Position numbers and translations under genes: made by a program. A DNA stretch of 64,000 bases from Rhea pennata (taxonomy: Eukaryota; Chordata; Aves; Rheiformes; Rheidae): NCBI RefSeq assembly GCF_028389875.1, contig NC_084677.1, forward strand, positions 7,606,017-7,670,016. The letters run 5' to 3'. Below the pieces are notes generated by a model. That model was not told where the DNA came from. It made no database searches and saw nothing but the letters and a program-made list of their open reading frames with translations. Position 1 is the first letter of the stretch. Every line of letters starts with the position of its first letter. Of this stretch, positions 11,354 through 23,200 are shown piece by piece.

Positions 11354-13850
11354 GTTCCCATTCAAGAACACATGCATTGCAGGAGAAACTGAGATTGAGG
11401 CTGTCTCTCTTTTGTAAGATGTGGGTAACCCATTCAGATTTTTTGTGATAGCAAACAGTTCCCATTTCTCTGCAAGACAAACTGCTAGCTGCCTGTAGCA
11501 TGTAATCTGCTCCAAAAGGTGGTAATGTATAAGTGGAGGCATCTTATTCAGTGCAGTCTGATGTTGATAAAAGTAGGGGAAATGGTCTTTTCCATGTAAT
11601 ATGACAGGAGCAGTGTTACTTCTACTCATACTTTAAGAAAAAGTTCTCTTCTGTTTTGATTCAATGTAGACAGTAACTTCAAATGAAATTATATTAAAAA
11701 GACAAATTCTGAGAAAAACAAGAAAAATGAATGAAAGAGGTGGTTCCTTTACAAAGGTATTTTGGATCTTACTCAAAATTTGAAACTGGTTCCTCAAAAC
11801 ATTTATGAAGATTTACCAAGTTTCTAACTGAGTGGAATTATAGTTCCATTTACAAGTGCTTCCTATGCTGAATAGAAGTCATGGCAATATTCAAGGTAGT
11901 AAAACCCAGTAAAAAATCCACGGAAAAATATTTAGATGAAATTTGGAATGTTATCCTATATTCAGCCTACAGGCTTGTTTAGGCAGCCATATAGCAGACT
12001 ATTTAAAAAGATTTCATTTGTAAGCCTTCACATGGCCTAGGAACTTTGCCTCAGTATTTATTTTAATAATATGGGTTCTACTATAAGGATCAGAGCTAAA
12101 AACAAAGTAGAAAAAACTATAGTGTAAACGCAATTGTAAATAGTTGGTAATTGTTTATTTACTGCCGTTATCACTACCATCTTTATAATTGTCACTTCTA
12201 TTACAAAACACTAAAGTACTTTAAACTACGTCCTCCCCAAATGTAAACAACGCCTACACACAAGTCACTGCAAAACTTCATAAAGGTAAATAATTGTGAA
12301 GTTTTAAATCAATATAAGGAAAGTGCTGAGAAGCATCAGATAGCATCTAATGGTTTATTTTTAGGCATTGATTCTTGTATAGTTGGGCATGATAAAAGGC
12401 ATTTTCATGATCAAATAACCAGAAATGTAAAACATATATTACTCTACAAAATGTTATATAAATGAGAAAATTAGATTCAATTCTAGTATATTTCATAACA
12501 AATTGATAGTTTACTTTGCACCTGTAAAAATTGTTGTCAGTAGATGCAGCTGCTATAAATGAGCACCATGTTAGTAGAGTTTAGGTAATCCATCAAGAAA
12601 TATACTATCATATTTTTACTTACTACAGGATGGATGTTCATATTTGGCTCAGAGTTGCTTACGTTAAACGCATTAAAGTATTTTAGCGACTAGTTATATT
12701 TTTCCTTTGATGTAGCTTCGCAGATTTATTCTGCATTCTTCTATCATGATATTCAAGACTTGTCGGTCATTTTGCACTCTTAATACAAAAAAAAATACAT
12801 CCTCTACTTATAGATAGATGATATCTGATCAAGATCATTTACTGTGTTCCTTGTCCTCTGCTCTTATTGAAAACTTGTGGGTTTTTTTCTTGTTAAAGTA
12901 ATCTGGGCTGAAGGCAGCAATTCTTTACTACAGTATCTGTTAGAAAATCTTCTTAAGATAAAGGTAAGACTTTATTGATTGCAGTTAGAAGTCTTTGAAA
13001 TATCCTAATCAGACATTGCATACAAAATGAGCTCTACAAAATAAGACTAAGAAATGAGTCAAGAAGGTAGTATTAAAAAAGATTTATTATTATTGTTAAG
13101 CTGAACTGAGGGCTCAAGATGTAGTAGATTTGGATACAGAAAAGAGTCTTTGGTATGGAAGATTTGCTACTCTTTTGAACTGGAGCCTTAAACTCTTCTT
13201 TTTAATTAATTTAAAATATCTGCCCTTTGGAATATAAATATGTTAACTTTGAGTAAGAGTAGCTGGCAGTCATGCCTAACTCTTTTTCCTATTTTTTTTT
13301 CTTTCTAGTAACTCAAATATGGCAGAAGCTCAGGCTGGATTGGGGGTCATTTTTATCCCAGAGTTTTCACCCTTGTTCTAATCCATTTGACTTCATGAAA
13401 GCAGAATTTACTCACAGCCTAATCTCTAACCCTACATGTGTGTCTAAAAGTTTTAAACCTGTCTCTTACAGAGAATGTGTAATATTGTTTTGTGCTGAAG
13501 CTTTTAGTATTGTTTTCATTGAGCAATGACCTTGTTGGGCCCACTGATGGGCCCACAGTCCATCTCTACTGGAAGACCGAGATCTAGTTATAACATTCTT
13601 TCTTCAATGGGGCGAATGTTTTTTGAATTATTTTTTCAGGTGACTTTGCTGATTGGAAAATTGCTTTTTACAGAAGGTTGGAAGGATTGTGCTGTTGTGT
13701 CATTTCATCAAGAAGTTATTTGTTGTTGGAAACATTATTTAAAGTCTTAATCAAATGAGGAAACACCTCTGCTATTGCAGGACAAAGCCTCTTAACTTTT
13801 TTTTTCCACTTCATCTTTTTGATGCTGACTGAGTGGATTTTTTTTTTTTT
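1350..13850. other. Intergenic region without a recognised gene
   Basis: This 12.5-kb AT-rich stretch lies between the left CpG island and CIITA. Open frames are short (mostly under 120 codons), lack recognisable motifs, and occur on both strands at the density expected by chance. Visible details are a 32-A tract at 11,320-11,351, small local duplications at 10,218-10,258 and 11,237-11,265, and scattered short A or T runs. In mammals some CIITA promoter elements lie upstream of the type I first exon, so regulatory sequence is likely here, but I could not pick out any with confidence. Confidence 0.6.
11320..11351. repeat. Poly(A) tract, 32 A
   Basis: An uninterrupted run of 32 A, flanked on the left by AACACTT and on the right by its inverted complement AAGTGTT. 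No upstream sequence resembling a retroposed transcript or SINE was recognised, so this is listed as a simple repeat. Confidence 0.95.
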
Positions 13851-13908
13851 TTAATTGAAGCAGTTCAGATTTTGCTCAGACCTCCTTCAAACATCTTCAG
13901 CTGCAGGT

Positions 13909-14206
13909 ATGAATCTTTTTAAGGAGATCCTGCCTAGAGTAAGGAATATGCTCTCAAGTGCTACAGATTCTGATGATCATACATTGCTTAACCTCATGCT
14001 GAAAGAAGATGTGATGTCCAAGGAGTACCATCAAACCTTGCTCCATGAAAAAGACAGAGAGGACCTTGCAAGGAAGATATCTCTGACATTTGTGGAAAAA
14101 TGGGATCTATACTTGAATGCTTTTATTCCCCTCTGTTTAAAACTATATGGCAGTAAGCCTCAAAACATCACAGATAATGAGCCAACAGGAAGCAAGTACA
14201 TTTCTG
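13909..14206 (+). CDS. CIITA: CIITA coding exon 1: CARD-like N-terminus (type I promoter form)
   Basis: Encodes residues 1-99, starting [15 protein letters not shown] and including [20 protein letters not shown] (about 46-65) and [12 protein letters not shown]. From memory of the family, this closely resembles the CARD-homologous N-terminus of mammalian type I CIITA, the isoform made in dendritic cells and macrophages. The ATG at 13909 is chosen because the similarity starts there. An upstream in-frame extension has no ATG. A possible acceptor, CTTCAGCTGCAG, ends at 13906, just before the ATG, so a non-coding exon further upstream is possible. The donor is CTG/GTAAAT at 14206/14207. One base is left over and joins exon 2 in frame. 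Confidence 0.92.
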
Positions 14207-17200
14207 GTAAATCTGCTTTCTTTCTCTTTTTTGCATTGTTAAACATTTACTTTTGTTTATGGCATTCTGAGATAGTATCACAGCATAGAGCAAAGTGCAT
14301 CAGTGGAGAGCAAGTGGAGGAGTGCAGAATGTAGTGTAACTGCAACTAAACCCAAATCCACCTATACAGAGTAGCTATTGGATATATATTTTCATAGCCA
14401 GGCCATAGTAAGGTTTGTTGTTTGCAGCCTTCTGAAGAACCAGAAATGCAACGTAGATTAAGGAGACCAGTCAGTTGTTCTTCTCTGACATACCAACCAT
14501 TGATAGTCTGAGCAGCATTTGTTCATAGCACATCCTGGCAACTCATGTCAGGAAATCTCTCTTTTGCAAACACAGGTAGGAGGAATGTTCTCTACTGTAA
14601 GTTCCAGGTGTCTGTAAGTGCAAATGCTGCAGGGTTTATGAGAGATTGCTGCAAATTTAAGGATGGGAAGTATTTAATGACTTACAAGGCTGAATTCGGG
14701 AGTTTTGAGATTCTTAGTGGGCAGCACAAGAGCAAATGCAAACACCTGATGATTCTGAGGCGATACACTCACTTGACTTTTAAGTCTGACCCACCAAAGA
14801 ATTTATATTGTATATGACTAGGAAAAGGATAGCTCTGGGACCTCCTATCTCATCCCTCCCATGTAAGGCTGCAGAACCCCATCTTAAATTACAGCATTCA
14901 GAATTACTTTTACAAAACTAAGCTACTATAAAAAACTGTTAAACAGAAATGAAAGAATACTTAACAGAATACTTTATTAGTCCTGTAAGACACATGGAAG
15001 GATCTTGGGCTAAAATGTATGGGGAGTAGACTTTTTTCTTCTCATTAAAAAAAAAGGCAGTATTCAGCCTCACTTGACAAGGCATTGCTGGAAGTAGAAG
15101 AATAGAAGAAGAAATGCTGGGAAAAAATCTTAAGGATAATTCATGAGAGAAAAGAAATACTCAGCCAGAAGATTTTAGAGTTGTTATTGCACAAATTAAA
15201 ATGTAATGCCAAGAATTCATATTTTAAAAGTAGGCATACTAGTATTATTTATGCTGGGGATATACATAGTTTGGTTTCTATTTTTAATTAAATCCCTGAA
15301 GTGCTTGAAAAAATTTTCCCTCCTTGTCATTTTTGTAGTGGTAGCATCTAAAATCTCCATTCAAAGATCTTGATCCTGTCATGCGACGTGACTCTGCCAC
15401 AAAGCTTGCATCTATTTGAGACATAACAGAAGGAAGTTGAAGTGCATCCAAAGAGCCATTAGTTTTCCTCCATCACACATTTGACTATTTTTGCTATTCC
15501 CTAACATATGCTTGAAAAAGTGGTTTGGGAGACATTAATTCATCAAGAAATGACTCAAAATTATATTAGAGGCTTCAACTTCCTTTAAAACAAGTCATTT
15601 TCTAACTCTAGTTGTCAAAATTGTTGAATTTCAGCTTTGCATCTCATGGTTGTTGCACTCTGAAGAAGCCTTGCAAAGAGATACAGGAGAGTTGCAGGTT
15701 ACTATCAGCAGATTTCTCCCTGTCTACTTCATAGTTTTGCTGCTGTTTTTTATCACGATACAGATACGTAAAATCTCTTGGCAAAAATGTCCTAGCTTTC
15801 CCCACCTGGCAAGTGCCAAGAGTGCACTAATGGCATCAGTTTCACAGAGCTTCCAGTACTAATCAATAATTCTGTTTCCTCTTTCTGAAATAGGGTGGCA
15901 TATCTTCATTTTGAATTAGCAAAAATTGAAGCACAGAAGCTGATGGTCACTTGAGGAGCTTAGAATGTTCTCAGCTGTCTCCCAGCCTCCTGGTTCCCAC
16001 TCTGTTTTTAACTCTGTCTCTCAGACCATCTCTGTAGACTAGTTCACTAGATGAACCATTAATCTGATTAGCTACAGCAATTCCTTTCTGCTGTTTCCAA
16101 GTAGCTGTGAGTGTTTTGCCAAAAGTGGACAGACACTATCTGCTATAGTTTCAGACTACAGTAAACAACCCTACTCTTTTATTGCCTAGACTTCCATTCT
16201 TGAAATATGGAGAGCATCTCATGGAAATACAGGTTCAGAAGCTAATAAAAAAATCTGTGTTCAAGGATGGTAAATTTACGGGGTTGTGCTCCACATTCGA
16301 ATGGGGTTAACAACAACCCCCTTAGCTTTTGTAGGAGTTTCCCTTACAATGATTTTATTATTGTCTCCTGTCCAAATAGGCAGAGTATTTGTCCTTGAAA
16401 ACCTTTCATTAGTTTCTACACTGACTACTGTTATATAGAGATATTCCTTTTCTTCTAATGTGCATAGTGGAGATGTGTAAAACAGTGATGCTGTGGGACC
16501 CTGGAAAATTTTGACCTGTCTAAGAGTGGCTGATCCTCTAGATACCAAGCAGAGGCCCTGATTTATTCCAGGGTCTCTGCAGCTTATCTGACCACTTAAA
16601 AGGAAAAACTCAGAATGGACTAGAGTTAGAACTGACAGGAAGTGTTCTGAAACTAGAAACAGCCAAAAGTTCCTGTTGTATCAAGTGCCTCGTGATGGTC
16701 ACAACAGGAAGAAGCCCAAGAACACAACTGCCTGCCTGGCTGGAGAGCCAGAAGAGAGATGGCTAGTGCTCTGCACCTCAGGCTGGACCTCATATCTCTA
16801 AATATTGGGAACTGGTCAGCAGCTCCTAGGAAGGAAATATGGTGAGCATGTTTCCCATGGAACTGGGTGGAAGTAGCTACCCTCTGTAAAGGGAAAGGTG
16901 CTATGCAGGTCAGAGCTGCTTCGCTTACAGGATCTTAATGGAAACCACAGCCTTGTACAGAAGCCAGTTATCACCAGCCAGCTTACCAAAAACTTGCCTT
17001 CCTGAAGCAGCAGGTCCTGAGTGCTACAGAGTTTGGCATATCCTGCTTTCTTCCCTCCCCCTTCAAGCAGGGATGGAGCTTTTGCTATAAGCTATAATAT
17101 AGGCTATAAGCTAATGGAATTATACCACAAAAAGTATTTGCTCGTTTGACAGTATGTTCCCTTTCATGATTAGTTTCTAATTTGTGTAGGTCTATCTAAT

Positions 17201-20200
17201 GATACCAACAGGGTTGCAAAGCCACTGAAGCAGCTAGACGTCATGGTAGGAACACTTAATGATATAACTGATATTGAAATATATCTCTTTCTTATGCCAG
17301 ATAGGAACTAGCAGGATAAAGGAAAAGCTGTATTTCAGTTGAAGTGCAATAAATGAACAAATACGATATGTTAAATTGTTGGTACATGCAAACACTAAAC
17401 ACCAGGTATAAGTCAGATAAGCTTTACAAGTTCCTCTTTTATCAGACCCAGTGCTTGTCATTTGGGGGTAATGACAAAACATACTTGCATAAGATACTGA
17501 ACTAATTTTGGATTGGTAGGGTTCCTGAACATGTGAAAAAATACTTTCACTTCTGTTAGAGCAGAGTTGCAAGGTAAGAGTGCTTGTGTGCTGCTTACTT
17601 TATTCTTACTGATACACTGCTTAAAGATATGATTTTGGGACAGATTTGAGCTGAAATTCACAGGAAAGAAGAAAAGGAATTTTGGGGAGCGCCAAGGACT
17701 GTTACACCTACGCTCATCCAATTTCAGTTTCCAGCTGAGTTAACTGATCAGTCCCACAGTGAACAGAGTAAGTAAAGTACCACAATAAATTAGTGACAAA
17801 TTGCTGAAAAATGTAAGGGTGCTTGTACAGGGATTGTTAGGAGTGAGCTTCCTCTTGATTTTCCTCTCTGGAATTCCCCTGATTCTTTAGTTTTTCTGCT
17901 GCAGCTGCCCTGGATTGTTTTCTCCTTTGTGTTACTAGTTTCTTTAACCACTAAGCAATGGTAGCAGCTCTGATGATCTCCTGCTACAGAATCCAGAGGG
18001 AAAGAACAGGAACGATCCATTTTTTCCAGGTCAGTTTTTCCTTAATTTTTCAATGCAGTGTCTTTGTCATGATAAATCCATCTTATCTTACCTTTTCTGG
18101 ATATTAATAAGTATGGCATGTCAGTATCCACCTTGGTATTGCTTGAAATATTAGTAAGATGAGTCTACTCTTAAGTTGGTAAAGTTTTGGAGAATTTTAT
18201 TGTTTTTGTCTTGTGTTTAGCCATGTTGCTTAGTAGAAAGCTTGCTGTAGTTCATTTTGGGTTTTGTGAGGAATATAAATTGTTTTTTACCCGAGTGTTG
18301 ACTTTATGGAAAGTGAAACTGAGGAGCATTGGAAGAAGTTGTCTTATTTCCAGGTTCTTTTCTAGCTCTGGCAAGAAATTCTAGAATTTTATTTTCTCTT
18401 TCAGAAGGGCTGAGGTTCTGTCTCAGAGAAAGTCGCTGAATGCAGATGTAGTTTTCTGCTAAAAACTTATAGACAAAGTGTCTACAGTGCCACTGTATTC
18501 CATCATACTTGTAGGATGGGAGACCATGGCACAGTTGTGACACAAGAGGTGATACTGGATACAAGAATATGGATTCTGCTCTCAAAGGCTTTTACAACTC
18601 TGACACCTACAGGATAGTATGCTATTAATCTGCCTGAACTCAACCAACTGAAGTGAGAGTAGTTACACTTCTTTAATCTCTTGTGCTGGTCATCATGTAG
18701 CTAGGTTCATTGAAAAACAGAAGAAAGATCCTTCTAGTTGATATTTACACTTTTTTTCTCTAATTTCTTTAAACACATCTAAAGGAGAATGTGGCAAGAT
18801 ATAGAACAGCTTTTTTGTTTCATCATCTGTTCTTTTTTAGACTGTAAAGCCCATGGAAAATAACATCAATTGCACAGGCAAGAGATTTGTAGATGAAAGT
18901 AGTGTCTTTAATGAAACCAGGTAGTCTAACTGGAAATAGGCTTTCAGATGTATTAGCCTTTTTAGAGATGAGAGAGAAACTGCAACTTTCAAAGCTAAAT
19001 ATAAATTGAGTGCTATTATTTAGAATTTGAGAATAATAAGGCCATTTCTGAAAGGAAAAGCTGGTAGGTACCTATGGAGCTGAAGGAGAGTTAAGGCTTG
19101 GGGGAGAGGAAAGAGAGAGGTAATTGTAGCATGGCATGAGCTTCCTTCCTCCTTATTACCATCCAGATCGCAGAAAACACAGGGATAACAGCTTTACTCC
19201 AAAACAAATGCGTGGGGCAAAAACCCTGTCTTCTGATAAGTTTCTTGTGGGCTGTGAACAATGACACATAACAGAGGGGAGAGGAATAATAAGAGAGAAG
19301 ATAAATTGAAAGATGTCTTTTCAGAAAAAAAAAGAAAAAAAAAAGCTTGAAAGTCATGGTTGGTGGCATTGAAGTGTTTAATTCAGAGTACCATTGGAGA
19401 AGGGTTTATTAATCGAATTGTTTCATTGGACTCTGTATTTTAGAGTTTGATATAACCTGTTCCTCTGTCAGCTTATTTCACCCTAGCTAATCTCAAGGGT
19501 AGCACTTGGGAGTCCTGCGTGTTTCAAGAACAGCATTTCTTCAGCAATCTCTGTGTTTGTATTTTTTTTTAAACCTTCTGTCTTGATGTCAGTCCCATTC
19601 TCTTGTCCTTTTGTAATCGAAAGATAGAGAGCTGTACAGAGCAATAATGTTATGTCATTCTCCAGTTAAGAAATGTATGATTTGCATGGCACTACTTGTT
19701 GTTTGCTATGAATTATCCACAGCTTTCTAAACTGATGTGAATTAAATTGCAGGGGGTTTCTTCTGTTCCTAAAATGACTTCACTTTTTCATTTTCTTAGC
19801 CTCCATTCTCTTGTGGGAAGTCATTTTATCACTTGTCAGTTCAGATGTCAACAGCTTGAGGAAGGAAATCCCCTAGTAAATTGCCTCAAACATCTACCTT
19901 TTTTCTGGAGAAAACCTTACATTATTATCTTTGTATAAATCTTCTCCTTTATCTTACCTACCATTTGATTTTAGTTAGTAGCAAACTCCATTACTCAGTA
20001 TATTCAACGTGTTGATCTTTTAAAAAGTAAAAATATGGTGAAATCAAATTATTGGAGCCAGATGATAATCATAACTATCCCTCTTATCTTTAAAAATATA
20101 AAAAGTTCAACTCTCAAAACTTGTGTGTGATTTAAGTGAACATCTGCTATTTCTTTTATGGATTCTCTGTCTTGATATGGTGATGTTTAGTATTTCTTTA

Positions 20201-23200
20201 ACTGCTTTTCTGGTAGTTTTTAATTCATACTGTTTTGATTGAATTCTAAAAGAGCACTGAACAAAATGCTGAAAGCCTGCAAGTGAGTTTTGTTGGCTGT
20301 ATATGCAGAATACAGGACTAACCAACAAAGAAGGACTGGTTAGAGATGTGAAGGTTGGGGGCAGCCTTGGCTGCAGTGACCATGAAATGATGGAGTTCAG
20401 GATCCTGCATGGAGGAAGCAAGGCAGTAAGCAAGATTGCAACCCTGGACTTCAGAAGAGCGGACTTTGGGCTCTTCAGAGACCTACTTGGAGGAATCCAA
20501 TGGGTTAAGGCCCTAGAAGGAAGAGGGGGTCCAGGAGAGCTGGCTAGTATTCAAGCATTACTTCCTGCAAGTTCAAGAGCTGTGCATCCCAAGGAAAAAG
20601 AAGCTCAGCAAAGGGGACAGGAGACATGCATGGATGAGCAAAGAGCTCCTGGCGAAACTCCAACAGAAGAGGAAAGCACACAGAATGTGGAAGAGGGGAC
20701 AGGCTGCTTGGGGGGATTATAAGAACACTATCAGAGTATGCAGGGATGTGATGAGGAAGGCTAAGGCCCATCTGGAATTAAATCAGGCAAGAGATATCAA
20801 GGACAACAAGAAGGGATTCTTCAAATACATCAGTACCAAGAGGAAGAGTAGGCAAAATGTGGGCCTGCTGCTGAATGGGGCGGGGGTCCTGGTGACAAAG
20901 AGTACAGAGAAAACAGAGTCACTGAATGCCTTCTTTGCTTCAGTCTTTACTGCTAAGGGCAGCCCTCAAGAATACCAGAGCCTGGAGATGGGAGAGAAAG
21001 CCTGGAGAAAGGAAGACTTTCCTTTGGTCGAGGAGGATAGGATTAGAGATCTTCGAGGCAAACTTGATGTTCACAGATCCATGGGCCCTGATGGGATGCA
21101 CCCAAAAGTACTGAGGGAGATGCCGGATGTTCTTGCTAGGCTGCTCTCCATCATCTTTGAAAGGTCATGGAGAACTGGAGAGGTGCCTGAGGACTGAAAG
21201 AAAGCCAGTGTGACCCCAGTCTTCAAAAAGGGCAACAAGGGGAGGACCCAGGCAACTATAGGCCCGTCAGCCTCACCTCCATCCCTGGAAAGGTGATGGA
21301 ACAGCTCATCCTGGATGTCATCTCCAGGCACATGGAGCAAAAGAAGGTGATCAGGAGTAGCCAGTGTGGATTCACCAAGGGGAAATCCTGCTTAACCAAT
21401 CTGATAGCCTTCTATGATGGAATGGCTGGCTGGGCAGATGAGGGGAGAGCAGTGGACATTGTGTCCCTTGACTTCAGCAAGGCTTTTGACACTGTCTCCC
21501 ATAACACCCTCCTAGAGAAGCTCTGGAAGTGTGGGTTAGACGAGTGCACAGTGAGGTGGATTGAGAACTGGCTGAAAGGCAGAGCTCAGAGGGTCGTCAT
21601 CAGTAGTGCAGAATCTAGTTGGAAGCCTGTGGCTAGTGGCGTCCCCCAGGGCTCAGTGCTGGGTCCCATCCTGTTCAACTTTTTCATCAGTGACCTGGAT
21701 GAGGGGACGGAGTGCCTCCTCAGCAAGTTTGCTGACGATACCAAGCTGGGAGGAGTGACTGATACACCAGAGGGCTGTGCTGCCATTCAGAGAGACCTGG
21801 ACAGGCTGGAGAGCTGGGCAGAGAGGAACCTCCTGAGGTTCAACAAGGGCAAATGCAGGGTCCTGCACGTAGGAAGGAATAACCCTAGGCACAAGTACAA
21901 GCTGGGGGCTGACCTTCTGGAGAGCAGCTCTGCAGAGGAGGACCTGGGAGTGTTGGTGGATGACAAGTTGACCATGAGCCAGCAATGTGTTCTTGTGGCC
22001 CAAAAGGCCAATGGTCTCCTGGGGTGCATTAGGAAGAGTGTTGCCAGCAGGTCGAGGGAGGTGATCCTGCCCCTCTACTCAGCCCTGGTGAGGCCACATC
22101 TGGTGTACATCATCTGGGCTCCCCAGTCCAAGAGAGACATGGAGCTACTGGAGAGAGTCCAGCATAGGGCTGCAAGGATGATCAGAGGACTGGAGCACCT
22201 GCCCTGTGAGGAACGGCTGTGAAAGCTGGGCCTCTTCAGCCTGGGGAAGAGAAGGCTGAGGGGGGATCTGATCAGTGTGTACAAGTACCTGAAGGGAGGG
22301 TGTCAAGGGGGTGGAGACAAACTCTTTTCAGTTGTCCCATGTGACAGGACAAGAGGCAATGGGCACAAATTGAAGCACAGGAAGTTCCGCCTGACCGTGA
22401 GGGGGAATTTCTTCCCTGTGAGAGTGACAGAGCACTGGAACGAGTTGCCCAGAGAGGTTGTGGAGTCTCCTTCTCTGGAGATATTCAAGGCCCTCCTGGA
22501 TACAACCCTGTCTAACATGCTCTAGGTGACCCTGCTTGAGCAGGGAGGTTGGACTAGATGATCTCCAGAGGTCCCTTCCAACCTTACCCATTCTGTGATT
22601 CTCAAACAAATGCTTCCTGAGTGCAAGTCTTGCCATAGCAGGTATGCACTGAGGTATCATGCGGTAATACAGAGGGTACACAGGTCTAATGAATGCCGCA
22701 ATGGAGCTGGAGTAAAAGGTAATGAGGAAAGAAGGTGTTATTTAAAAATAATAATGAAAAATTTTTTTTTACTTTCTTAGCTAGAGAAAGCTAATCTAAG
22801 CTTAGCTTAGAAAGAGGGTGAGTTCAGGGCCGTTCATACTGGTGAAGCAAAAAGAACAGGTAATAAGGTTTTTCATTCTTGAAGGAGAGGCAATCTTCAT
22901 TCTTCACGAGGTAGAAGGCTGCATTTCTCTTACACTTGATTCCTGGGTTATAAGACTTTTTATTTTTCAGTATTCTAGTTGGACTTTGCACCAGCCAGGC
23001 TTCCTCTTGGCTGCTTCCTGACTTTTCTTGACTGTTATAACTCATAACATTTTGAATTATTTATGCCATTCAAAGAAAGGTTTAAAATAATGAAATCTCT
23101 TACAACGATGACTTAACTAAAACAGTATTTCTGTAAAGGCTAAGTAGGCCAGCTTTAGTTTCTTTCCATCGGGCTTGTCTATTTGTGGGGCTGTTGTCAT

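Noticed and set aside
16276-16548. 90-codon minus-strand ORF that at first looked like part of an ancient mobile element
   Set aside because: No recognisable domain, terminal repeats or neighbouring element parts; not enough to name a family.
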